Assembly (NCBI RefSeq): GCF_965204195.1
Contig: NZ_OZ241975.1
Coordinates: 1,116,001-1,180,000, forward strand
DNA: 64,000 nucleotides
DNA from: Poriferisodalis sp965204195
GTDB lineage: Bacteria > Actinomycetota > Acidimicrobiia > Acidimicrobiales > Poriferisodalaceae
Direction of reading: 5' to 3'
Of this stretch, positions 1 through 7,567 are shown piece by piece. Under the pieces are notes generated by a model. That model did no database searches. It was not told the DNA's origin and saw only the letters and a program-made list of their open reading frames with translations. The position numbers and the translations under genes were made by a program. The first letter of the stretch is position 1; each line of letters begins with the position of its first letter.

Positions 1-1151
1 TCTCGGCCGAAGCCGTTGCAGCCACGTGCGACTTCGTCTTCGTCTGCGTGCCGACACCGCTGCGTGCCGACGGCGAGACCGAGCTCAGCTACTTGCTGGC
101 AGCGCTCGATTCGGTGGCGTCTCGCCTGCAGCCCGGCTCGGTCGTGGTGACGAAGTCGACCGTGCCGGTCGGAACCGCGCCCAAGATCGCCGCGGCGCTC
201 GGGCGCACCGATGTGGCGCTGGCGTCGAATCCCGAGTTCCTGCGGGAAGGCTCAGCGGTGGCCGACTTCCTGTCACCTGATCGGATCGTCATCGGGGCCG
301 AAGATCCCTCAGTGGCACACCGGGTCGCGGCGCTGTATGCGGGCGTGGAAGCACCGGTGATCCTCAGCGATCCGACCTCGGCCGAGACCGTCAAGTACGC
401 CGCAAATGCCTTTCTGGCCGCCAAGGTCTCGTTCGTGAACGCGCTTGCCGCCGTGTGCGAGGCGGTCGGTGCCGACGTCGACACGGTTCTTGCCGGGGTC
501 GGCACCGATCACCGCATCGGCTCGGCATACCTGCAACCCGGCCCCGGCTGGGGCGGCTCGTGCCTGCCGAAGGACACCCGTGCCTTGGTATCAGTCGCCA
601 ACGACGCGGGCTACGTCTTCGACCTGCTTGAAGGCGTGATCGCGGTCAACGAGCAGCAGCTCGACCGGGTGGTTGCGAAGGTCGCCCGGATGGTCGTGGG
701 CGAGCCGGACAAGGTGGCAGATCCGGTTGCCGGTGACGGAGCCTCGCGCTCTGTTGACCTCGACGGTGCCACGGTGGCCGTGCTGGGACTCACCTTCAAA
801 GCCGGCACCGACGACCTGCGCGGCTCTCCCGCGTTGCGAGTCGCAGAGCGGCTGAGCGCGACGGGCGCGCGCCTCGTGGCGTATGACCCTGCGTTGAGCA
901 ACCTCGACGACCGTCCCGACATCGCCTCGCAGCTGCCAGCGACCCTGCACGTCCGAGATTCGGCATTCGAAGCCCTGCACGGTGCCGATGTGGCCGTCGT
1001 GCTCACCGAGTGGGCTGAGTTCGCGGCCCTTGACTGGGAGCGGGCCGGGTCGGAGATGGCCGCAGCTCGCATCGTGGACGCACGCAACCTGCTCGACGCG
1101 AACCAGCTACGCGCCGCAGGCTTCACCTACGAGGGCCTCGGCCGACGCTGA
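1..1151 (+). CDS. UDP-glucose/UDP-sugar 6-dehydrogenase, 5' truncated
   Basis: The reading frame is open from base 3, so the gene starts before the window. The product oxidises the C6 hydroxyl of a UDP-sugar to the uronate with two NAD+. Visible landmarks are the segment CVPTPLRADGE near the start, NPEFLREGSA, the catalytic-cysteine motif GGSCLPKDT (Cys codon 561-563), and FKAGTDDLRGSP in the C-terminal UDP-binding domain. Most of the N-terminal Rossmann half, including the NAD glycine motif, lies outside. UDP-glucose dehydrogenase is favoured over UDP-ManNAc dehydrogenase, but substrate cannot be settled by eye. It fits the sugar-nucleotide genes that follow. A 31-bp tandem repeat begins at the stop codon. 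Confidence 0.88.
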   Translation, partial: SAEAVAATCDFVFVCVPTPLRADGETELSYLLAALDSVASRLQPGSVVVTKSTVPVGTAPKIAAALGRTDVALASNPEFLREGSAVADFLSPDRIVIGAEDPSVAHRVAALYAGVEAPVILSDPTSAETVKYAANAFLAAKVSFVNALAAVCEAVGADVDTVLAGVGTDHRIGSAYLQPGPGWGGSCLPKDTRALVSVANDAGYVFDLLEGVIAVNEQQLDRVVAKVARMVVGEPDKVADPVAGDGASRSVDLDGATVAVLGLTFKAGTDDLRGSPALRVAERLSATGARLVAYDPALSNLDDRPDIASQLPATLHVRDSAFEALHGADVAVVLTEWAEFAALDWERAGSEMAAARIVDARNLLDANQLRAAGFTYEGLGRR

Positions 1152-1208
1152 GCGTCGGCGCAGCAGGCACAGCCGGCGCTGAGCGTCGGCGCAGCGGACA
1201 CAGCCGGC
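1147..1208. repeat. 31-bp tandem repeat, two copies
   Basis: Copies lie at 1147-1177 and 1178-1208. They start with GCTGAGCGTCGGCGCAG and end with CACAGCCGGC, and differ at only two bases. A third partial copy may start at 1209. The first copy contains the stop codon of the dehydrogenase gene, so the duplication has grown from the gene end into the intergenic space. Confidence 0.8.
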
Positions 1209-1253
1209 GCCGAGCACCCTTCGGCCCCGAGCGCCGGTAGCTTGTCGCCCCGT

Positions 1254-2078
1254 ATGGCGAGATCAGCCGCTGCCAAGAAGGTTGCCAAAGCAGCGAGCGC
1301 CGGCGGGAGCGGCAGGAGCTTTCGCCCCCGGCGCGACATTCTGTTCCCGGCGGCGATGCTGCTCGTCGTCCTCCTGGGCGTCGTGCTGATCCTGGTGGCC
1401 CGCAATGAGCGGTCTACGAATGCCCCAGCAGGCCCCCCGCGCTTAGGCGATCACTGGCACTCGTTGTACGCGATCTACGACTGCGACGACTTCATTCTCG
1501 ATGTGTACCCCAATGATGTCGACGACCAGTCGGGCATCCACACGCATGGCGACGGGCTCATCCACATCCACCCGTTCCACACCGGCGTGACGGGCCAGTT
1601 CGCCACCGTCGGTGCGTTCATGCGCGAGATCGAGTTCGAGTTGACCGACTCGAGGATCGAGCTGCCCGACCGGACCATCCTCGACGAGTCCGGAGAGGGC
1701 TGCGCATCGCCTGATCCCGACAGCGACGACCCCGCTGTGGCCGAACCGGGCGCAGAGCTGCGGATCATGCGCTGGGAGACCTTGCAGGCAGAGAAGGCGC
1801 TGGCGTTCACCGAGGATCTGCGCGATGTGCGCTTCCTCGACGACGGCCAGATCTTCGTGTTCGCATTCGTCCACCCGAGCGTGGAGAACGCGGACGTTCC
1901 GCGACCCGACGATGCATTCCTGCGGGCCTACCTCAACTTGCCGCCCGAAGATCAGCCGCTGATCGACGGCTCGACCGAAGAAGGACCGGTGCTTGACGAC
2001 GGCAGCGAGAGCGAGCCGGCCGAGGGCGACCTTCCGGCCACGTCGGAGCCTTCGGAGACATCTGAGCCTGCTGAGTGA
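1254..2078 (+). CDS. Conserved membrane-anchored protein, histidine-rich extracytoplasmic domain
   Basis: Function unknown. The ATG at 1254 is chosen; a TTG at 1242 in the same frame is possible. The N-terminus is basic, then one hydrophobic segment (about residues 30-50 of the ATG form) anchors the protein, with the rest outside the membrane. The outer domain starts with GDHWHSLYAIYDCDDF and has the cluster HTHGDGLIHIHPF, which could bind metal. The C-terminal 40 residues are acidic and Ser/Pro/Glu rich. The stop overlaps the GTG start of the downstream nucleotidyltransferase by four bases, so the two are probably translated together. I recall similar proteins in other actinobacteria but assign no function. 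Confidence 0.75.
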   Translation: MARSAAAKKVAKAASAGGSGRSFRPRRDILFPAAMLLVVLLGVVLILVARNERSTNAPAGPPRLGDHWHSLYAIYDCDDFILDVYPNDVDDQSGIHTHGDGLIHIHPFHTGVTGQFATVGAFMREIEFELTDSRIELPDRTILDESGEGCASPDPDSDDPAVAEPGAELRIMRWETLQAEKALAFTEDLRDVRFLDDGQIFVFAFVHPSVENADVPRPDDAFLRAYLNLPPEDQPLIDGSTEEGPVLDDGSESEPAEGDLPATSEPSETSEPAE

Positions 2079-3124
2079 AGGCGATCCTGCTGCTGGGCGG
2101 CTTCGGCACCCGGCTGCGCCCGCTGACCAACGACACGCCCAAGCAGATGCTGCCAGTGTGCGGGCGGCCGATGATCGAGTGGGTCTGTGAACACCTGCAC
2201 CGGCACGGCGTCGACGAGGTCGTGCTCTCGCTGGGTTACCGGGCCGAGGCATTCACCGCGGCCTATCCGCACGGTCGCATCGGACAGCTCGCATATGAGG
2301 TGGCGGTCGAGCCCGACCCGCGCGGTACCGCGGGAGCTGTGCGGTTCGCCGCGGAGGCCAGCGGCATCACGGGCACGTTCCTGGTGCTCAATGGCGACGT
2401 GCTGACCGATCTTGACATAGGCGCGCTCGCGAGCGTGCATGAGCGCTCGGGCGCGGAGGCCACCATCGCACTGCAGCCGGTCGCCGATCCGGCGCCATAC
2501 GGCCTCGTGGCCACCGACGCGGCAGGCCAAGTGATGTCGTTCTCGGAAAAACCCGAGCCGGGTTCGGCCCCCGCGGCGCTGCAGCGAGACCAGCGGCCGA
2601 CGATCAGCGCGGGGATCTATGTGCTGACGCCTGCCGTACTCGACCGCATCCCGCCTGGGCGGGCCGTTTCCATCGAGCGCGAGGTGTTCCCCCACCTAGT
2701 GGCCGATCAGGCGCTGTGGGCGATGACGTCAGACACCTACTGGCTCGACACCGGAACGCCCCAGCAGTACCTGGCTGCAAACTTGGACATTCTCGAGGGG
2801 CGGCGCGCCGATGCCGAGGTGGCGGACGGCATGCTTGCGGCGTCGGATGGCATCCACCCCGAAGCGCAGGTCCGCACGTCGGTCATCGGTCGCGGGTGCG
2901 AGATCGGACCTGGCGCCGTCGTGCAGCGCTCAGTGGTGGGGGACGGCTGCCGCCTTGCTGCAGGTGCCATCGTGATCGATTCGATGCTGGGCGCAGGCGC
3001 TGCCGTGGGAGCCGGGGCAACGCTCTGCGGTTACACGGTGCTCGGCAGCGGCGAGCAGGTGCCCCCGGGCGCCGTGCTGCGCGCACAGCGCCAACCTCCG
3101 CCCGAGCCGGTAGCTGACAGCTAG
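2075..3124 (+). CDS. NDP-sugar pyrophosphorylase (mannose-1-P guanylyltransferase type)
   Basis: The protein transfers a nucleotidyl group from an NTP to a sugar-1-phosphate. The N-terminus has the signature LLLGGFGTRLRPLTNDTPKQ with the downstream Lys, followed by the LPVCGRPMIEW segment. The middle carries NGDV (metal/sugar site) and the SEKPEPG region. The C-terminal 90 residues are hexapeptide repeats (VIGRGCEIGPGAVVQ and following) that should form a left-handed beta helix. The 349-residue length fits the GDP-mannose or dTDP-glucose pyrophosphorylase family. With phosphomannomutase and GDP-mannose dehydratase in the window, GDP-mannose synthesis is the best guess. It starts with GTG inside GTGA, coupled to the upstream gene, and its stop shares a CTAG with the convergent cofE. 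Confidence 0.85.
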   Translation: MKAILLLGGFGTRLRPLTNDTPKQMLPVCGRPMIEWVCEHLHRHGVDEVVLSLGYRAEAFTAAYPHGRIGQLAYEVAVEPDPRGTAGAVRFAAEASGITGTFLVLNGDVLTDLDIGALASVHERSGAEATIALQPVADPAPYGLVATDAAGQVMSFSEKPEPGSAPAALQRDQRPTISAGIYVLTPAVLDRIPPGRAVSIEREVFPHLVADQALWAMTSDTYWLDTGTPQQYLAANLDILEGRRADAEVADGMLAASDGIHPEAQVRTSVIGRGCEIGPGAVVQRSVVGDGCRLAAGAIVIDSMLGAGAAVGAGATLCGYTVLGSGEQVPPGAVLRAQRQPPPEPVADS

Positions 3125-3831
3125 CGGAACAGATCCTCGGCGGGATCCCTGATGATCTCCGAGCGCACCGAGGCACGCCGCAGCCAACTCCCCTCGACCC
3201 CGCGCACGATCGCGACCGGCACACCCCGCGCCTTGCCGCACACCAGGTCGGCAGCGGAGGCGATCTCGTCGGCCACGCACACCTCGGTGACCATCAGCTC
3301 CCGCCCCAGCGCATCGGCAGTGCCCTTGAGGTCGACGACGGCGGCGATGCCCGCGCAGCCGATGGCCACATCGGTGACACCGCGCCGCCACGGGCGCCCG
3401 AATGTGTCGGAGATGATCACGCCGACAGTGCAGCCCGACAGCGCCCGTATGCGGTCACGGATCTTGTTGGCGGAGCGGTCGCTGTCGTCGGGCAGCAGCG
3501 CGGCGTAACCCCGTTCGACGTTGGACAGATCGATTCCTGCGTTGGCGCAGATGAATCCGTGCTTGGTCTCGCTGATGATGAGGTTGCCGCGCCGGCGCAG
3601 GATGCGAACCGATTCACGCTCGACGAGCGGTTTGTGCGACAGCGGATCGTTGGGGTCGATCTGCTCCATGGCGCCCTCGGCCTTGGAGACGATCTTCTGC
3701 GTCACGACGAGCACGTCGCCGCTCTGCAGGCCGGCGGGTGATGCCTCGCAGGCGCTGGCGATGACGGCTCCGAGGTCGGCACCGAGCGTGATCTCGCCGA
3801 TGCCTTCGAGCGGATGCAATTCGATGGTCAT
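3121..3831 (-). CDS. cofE: Coenzyme F420-0:L-glutamate ligase
   Basis: CofE (N-terminal half of mycobacterial FbiB) adds glutamates to F420-0 with GTP. At 236 residues it is the stand-alone form, without the C-terminal nitroreductase-like domain of FbiB. Supporting segments are GDVLVVTQKIVSKAEGA near residue 40, ETKHGFICANAGID (about 87-100), ISDTFGRPWRRGVTDVAIG (about 138-156) and KGTADALGRELMVTE. The ATG overlaps the cofD stop as ATGA, so cofD and cofE are one operon, led by the cell-wall-binding gene upstream. The stop codon shares CTAG at 3121-3124 with the converging nucleotidyltransferase. Confidence 0.93.
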   Translation of the reverse strand: MTIELHPLEGIGEITLGADLGAVIASACEASPAGLQSGDVLVVTQKIVSKAEGAMEQIDPNDPLSHKPLVERESVRILRRRGNLIISETKHGFICANAGIDLSNVERGYAALLPDDSDRSANKIRDRIRALSGCTVGVIISDTFGRPWRRGVTDVAIGCAGIAAVVDLKGTADALGRELMVTEVCVADEIASAADLVCGKARGVPVAIVRGVEGSWLRRASVRSEIIRDPAEDLFR

Positions 3832-4799
3832 GTGCTTTCCCTTGCGCCTGCGGCTTGCAGCGTTGCGGTGGCCAGCCCGGCCGCACGGTCCGGGTCGGCC
3901 ATGATCGTGTCGGTCACCACCGGTGTCATCCCCGCCTCGGCGACGGCGGGAGCGAGTTCGGCGTCGGCGTGGTCGATCACGAGCGTTCCAGCGAAACCGG
4001 CATAGAGCCGTGCCACGCCGACCACGCTGGGCTCGTGGCCCAGCTCGCGCATCATGGCGCCAGCAGGACCCTTGATCGATGCGCCGCCCACGATGGGCGA
4101 CACGGCGACGACGCTGTCCCGCCGTCCGCGCAGCGTCTCGCGCACCTGCGGCACATCGATGACGGGACCGATCGAGACGAACGGGTTCGACGGCGTAACC
4201 ACCACCGTGTCGGCATTGCTCAACGCATCGAGCACGCCCGGCGCCGGCTTGGCCGACTCGATGCCCGCGAAGCGAACCGAGCGGATGGCGATGCCGTGTT
4301 GTCGGGCAACGAAATAGTCCTGAAAGTCGATCTCGGTTGCACCGTCGGGCTCAGCCGGCGTGATGCGGGTGGCGATGGGATGATCGCTGACCGGCAGCAG
4401 CGTCAGCTCGAGCCCGAAGCTGGCAGCGATCTCGCGGGTTACCTGCGACAGGGATGCACCCTCGCTGCGTCGCTGCGTGCGGAACAGGTGAAGCGCAAGA
4501 TCCAGGTCGCCGAGCTTGAACCAGTTCTGCCCGCCGAGCCGCCCCAGTTCGGTGAGCACACGCCACGTCTCGCCGTCCCGCCCCCAGCCGGTCTCGGGGT
4601 TGATCTGGCCGGCGAGCGTGTAGGTGACTGTGTCGAGATCGGGGCTGATGTGCAGGCCGTGCAGCGTGAAGTCGTCGCCGACATTCACGATCGCGGTGAC
4701 GTCGGTTGGCCGGCACACGCGCAGCAGCCCGCTGAGGAACCGGGCAGCACCGACGCCGCCGGCCAGCACGGCCACGGTTCGAGAGCTCGAGGCGATCAT
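3828..4799 (-). CDS. cofD: 2-phospho-L-lactate (or phosphoenolpyruvate) transferase of F420 synthesis
   Basis: CofD/FbiA joins the lactyl or enolpyruvyl phosphate moiety to the deazaflavin Fo to give (dehydro-)F420-0. The start is the ATG at 4799, just before SSSRTVAVLAGGVGAARFLSGL, the typical N-terminal glycine-rich segment; an upstream in-frame extension is out of family. Further landmarks are IVNVGDDFTLHGLHISPDLD, YTLAGQINPETGWG, and TPSNPFVSIGPVI with the nearby VVAVSPIVGG. Length is 323 residues, normal for the family. The ATG overlaps the stop of the upstream gene (TCATG on this map, ATGA in the mRNA), and its own stop overlaps cofE. Confidence 0.93.
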   Translation of the reverse strand: MIASSSRTVAVLAGGVGAARFLSGLLRVCRPTDVTAIVNVGDDFTLHGLHISPDLDTVTYTLAGQINPETGWGRDGETWRVLTELGRLGGQNWFKLGDLDLALHLFRTQRRSEGASLSQVTREIAASFGLELTLLPVSDHPIATRITPAEPDGATEIDFQDYFVARQHGIAIRSVRFAGIESAKPAPGVLDALSNADTVVVTPSNPFVSIGPVIDVPQVRETLRGRRDSVVAVSPIVGGASIKGPAGAMMRELGHEPSVVGVARLYAGFAGTLVIDHADAELAPAVAEAGMTPVVTDTIMADPDRAAGLATATLQAAGAREST

Positions 4800-6301
4800 G
4801 CCGAGGCCGGTGCGGGCGGGCAGTCTGGTGCTGCTGTGTTTGCTTGCTGCCCGGCGGCCAGCGACACGGCGATGGCGCGGTGGCCGCGGCTCGTGCCGCC
4901 CGGAGCTGACGGCGCTGCGACACCTACCGCATCCGATGGGGTCGCGTAGCTGCTCGGGCTCCACACCTCGTAGCCACTGCCGTCGGCGCGTACCTGCACC
5001 TCATAGAGGGCAGTGTTCTGGAGTCCCGAGATGGTTGCGGGCGAGCTGACATCGCGCTCGGTGATCCACTGGCCTCCGACGGGCCGGTATCTGATCCGGT
5101 AGCCGGACGGGTCGCTGCTGCCGACCGTGGCCGGTGCCTTCCAACGGATCTCGAGGGCGCCGTTGCGCGGCTGCACCGTTACGTCACGCGGCACTCCGGG
5201 TGCATCGGTGCGGGGGTCGCACTCGCGGTCCAGGCCTCTCAGCGCGTCGGCTGCTGCCGCCGCTGCGGAATCGGACACTGCGGCGGGTCCGCCGAAGATC
5301 GTGAGTTGTACGGTGCCCGCATCGGGAACCGGGCCGGCCAGGAATCGGCGTGTCGCATCGGGCAGAGCCGGCTCAGATAGCAGCAGCGGTGCCCGTCTCA
5401 GCCCCAGCAGCGCGCCGCCGACCAGCGCGTCGGGGAAGTTCCGGCCGTCGGCAAGACCGAATTCGTCCGATCCGTAGCAGCGGTCTGCCAGCTCTTCGGC
5501 GATCTCGGCAGCCGTCTCGAAGCGGTCGCGTCCCCACAGGCGCTCGACCGTGATGCCGAGGGCGGATATCTCCGCCTCGACTGAGTCCGCTATCGCTGCA
5601 GTTCCACCGGCAATCACCACCTGCTTGATCGTGTAATCGACGAGGTAGTTCCTGACCGACGCCGGCAGCCGGTCGGATTCGGAGAGCAGCACGGGGTTCG
5701 GGCCCGAATAGGCGAGCGGCGACAGCGCCAGGGCATCAGCGAACTTCTCGCCGGTCGCCAGCAGGGCAGTGCGGCGCCCGTCACCGCAGTACCCGCCGAT
5801 CTCGTCGGCATCGATCTCGCGGGCGATGTTGACCACGGTCCGGTAGCGGTCGGAACCCTCCAGCCGCTCGGGTCTGCCGCTGATCAAGCCGGCCAACGCA
5901 TCTTCGACGTCGTCGGAAATGGCAGCGGTGCCGCCGGCGATGACGATGTTGTCGATCCGGTGCCGCTGGATGAAGCTGCGGGTTGCGGCGTGCAGCTCAT
6001 CGGGTGGCGACAGCAGGATCGGTGCATTGCGCACGCGTGCCAGCGGGGTGGCTGCCAGCGCGTCGGCGAAGGATTCGCCTGAGGCCACGATGGCGGTGTC
6101 AATCGGCCCGGCGGAGTCCGCGTACTCCTTCGCGATCTTCGCCGCGGTCTCGTAGCGGTCGGCGCCCCACAGCCGGTCCGAATCGACACGTGAGGCAGCT
6201 CCGGCTGTGTTCCCGACACCCACGATCGCAGTCGCGGCCAACAGCAGTGCCGTCACCGCCCGCAGCGGGCGAACCCGGCCGTGATGCGGGCGGCGTGCCA
6301 T
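4796..6301 (-). CDS. Secreted protein with three cell-wall-binding type 2 repeats and a fibronectin III domain
   Basis: The start at 6301 gives MARRPHHGRVRPLRAV and then a hydrophobic signal peptide ending near NTAGAA. Three cell-wall-binding repeats of the PF04122 type follow, each opening with a copy of the same phrase: DRLWGADRYETAAKIA, ERLEGSDRYRTVVNIA and ERLWGRDRFETAAEIA. Each has an IVIAGGTAAI-like strand. The C-terminal 130 residues form a fibronectin type III domain (RNGALEIRWKAP, GYRIRYRP, YEVQVRADG). Such proteins sit on the cell surface. It is odd that the stop overlaps the cofD start as ATGA, linking a surface protein with cofactor synthesis. An ATG at 6325 is an alternative start. 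Confidence 0.85.
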   Translation of the reverse strand: MARRPHHGRVRPLRAVTALLLAATAIVGVGNTAGAASRVDSDRLWGADRYETAAKIAKEYADSAGPIDTAIVASGESFADALAATPLARVRNAPILLSPPDELHAATRSFIQRHRIDNIVIAGGTAAISDDVEDALAGLISGRPERLEGSDRYRTVVNIAREIDADEIGGYCGDGRRTALLATGEKFADALALSPLAYSGPNPVLLSESDRLPASVRNYLVDYTIKQVVIAGGTAAIADSVEAEISALGITVERLWGRDRFETAAEIAEELADRCYGSDEFGLADGRNFPDALVGGALLGLRRAPLLLSEPALPDATRRFLAGPVPDAGTVQLTIFGGPAAVSDSAAAAAADALRGLDRECDPRTDAPGVPRDVTVQPRNGALEIRWKAPATVGSSDPSGYRIRYRPVGGQWITERDVSSPATISGLQNTALYEVQVRADGSGYEVWSPSSYATPSDAVGVAAPSAPGGTSRGHRAIAVSLAAGQQANTAAPDCPPAPASA

Positions 6302-6446
6302 CCGCGGCACCGTACCGGAACCCATCGTCCATGCGGGTGAGGCCTCCGAGGAGGCGCGTGGTGACTTCACAGCATCGACGGTGACCCGTACCCTGAACTG
6401 CGCCCCCAACACGCCTGACCTGCGAACCGCGAACCGGAGCCGACCC

Positions 6447-7427
6447 GTGCCGACGGCCCTCATCACCGGAATCACCGGCCAGGATGGCCAATACCTGGCC
6501 GAGCACCTGCACGCCGAGGGTTACCGGGTGGTCGGGCTGATCACGGGTCAGCGCAATCCACGCTCGGAAACGATGGCGGCCGATCTGCCCTACGTCGAGC
6601 TCGTCCCGGGCGACCTCGCCGACCTTGCATCGCTGATCGCGGCGCTCGAGTACACCCAACCCGACGAGGTGTACAACCTCGGCGCCATCAGCTTCGTGGC
6701 GCTGTCGTTCAAGCAGCCTGAACTGACGGCCAACGTCACCGGTCTGGGCGTGCTGCGACTGCTGGAGGCCATTCGGCTCGTGGGCGGTGTGAACAACCCG
6801 ATCCGCTTCTACCAGGCCTCCTCCAGTGAGATGTTCGGCAAGGTGCGTGAGACACCCCAGAACGAGCTCACGCCGCTGCACCCGCGCAGCCCCTATGGCT
6901 CGGCCAAGGTGTTCGGCCATAACACCACCGTGAACTACCGCGAGAGCTACGGGCTGTACGCCTGCAGCGGCATCCTGTTCAATCACGAGTCTCCCCGGCG
7001 AGGCCTCGAATTCGTGACCCGCAAGGTCACCAACGCCGTCGCCCGTATCAAGCTCGGACTGCAGGACGAAGTGGCACTCGGGAACCTCGACGCCAAGCGC
7101 GACTGGGGTTTCGCCGGCGACTACGTGCAGGCGATGCATCTCATGCTCTCCCAGCCGGAACCCGATGACTACGTCATCGCAACGGGCCAGACGCACGCGG
7201 TGCGCGATTTCGTGCAGCTCGCCTTCGCCGCGGCTGGCATCGACGACTGGGAGCGCTACGTGCGGATCGATCCCAGGTTCTTCCGGCCTGCTGAGGTCGA
7301 CCTGCTGGTCGGCGATGCCTCCAAGGCTGCAAGGGAACTGGGGTGGGTGCCCCAGATGTCCTTCGAAGAGTTGGTGACGACGATGGTCACGAACGACATC
7401 GAGATCGAGCGGCGCAAGCTGAAGTGA
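6447..7427 (+). CDS. gmd: GDP-mannose 4,6-dehydratase
   Basis: This short-chain dehydrogenase-fold enzyme converts GDP-D-mannose to GDP-4-keto-6-deoxymannose. The GTG at 6447 is chosen because GGAG lies 8 bases upstream and it places the NADP motif ALITGITGQDGQYLAEHL at the N-terminus. Active-site pieces are YQASSSEMFGK (Ser/Glu) and SPYGSAKVFGH (Tyr-xxx-Lys). ILFNHESPRRGLEFVTRK and AKRDWGFAGDYVQAMHLML are strong family markers. At 326 residues it is slightly short, and the usual VRRSS after the first strand is replaced by ITGQRNPR, so cofactor preference might differ. It is divergent from the cell-wall-binding gene. No GDP-fucose synthase or GDP-rhamnose reductase follows in the window. Confidence 0.9.
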   Translation: MPTALITGITGQDGQYLAEHLHAEGYRVVGLITGQRNPRSETMAADLPYVELVPGDLADLASLIAALEYTQPDEVYNLGAISFVALSFKQPELTANVTGLGVLRLLEAIRLVGGVNNPIRFYQASSSEMFGKVRETPQNELTPLHPRSPYGSAKVFGHNTTVNYRESYGLYACSGILFNHESPRRGLEFVTRKVTNAVARIKLGLQDEVALGNLDAKRDWGFAGDYVQAMHLMLSQPEPDDYVIATGQTHAVRDFVQLAFAAAGIDDWERYVRIDPRFFRPAEVDLLVGDASKAARELGWVPQMSFEELVTTMVTNDIEIERRKLK

Positions 7428-7446
7428 CGACTCCACTGCAGGATTT

Positions 7447-7461
7447 CTGCCCTAGGGGCAG
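7447..7461 (+). terminator. Short hairpin after gmd, weak terminator candidate
   Basis: CTGCCC at 7447-7452 can pair with GGGCAG at 7456-7461 around a TAG loop, 20 bases after the gmd stop. No T run follows, so this would have to be a factor-dependent or non-canonical terminator. Confidence 0.25.
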
Positions 7462-7567
7462 CAGATGGCACCGGCGCGTTCGGGCGCGAGCGCGGGCGGC
7501 ATTCGGTGCAATATCCGACCGGCAGCGCTCGCAGGCCGGTACCACTACAGAGGTGCGGGAACCCCCG

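Noticed and set aside
3121..3124. CTAG shared by two converging stop codons as a regulatory site
   Set aside because: It is a compact gene overlap; CTAG contains both stops by its palindromic nature and needs no further role.
4800..4964. N-terminal extension of cofD to 4964
   Set aside because: The extra 55 residues are Arg/Pro-rich, overlap the 3' end of the upstream gene in another frame, and the family N-terminus begins with the ATG at 4799, which overlaps the upstream stop as ATGA.
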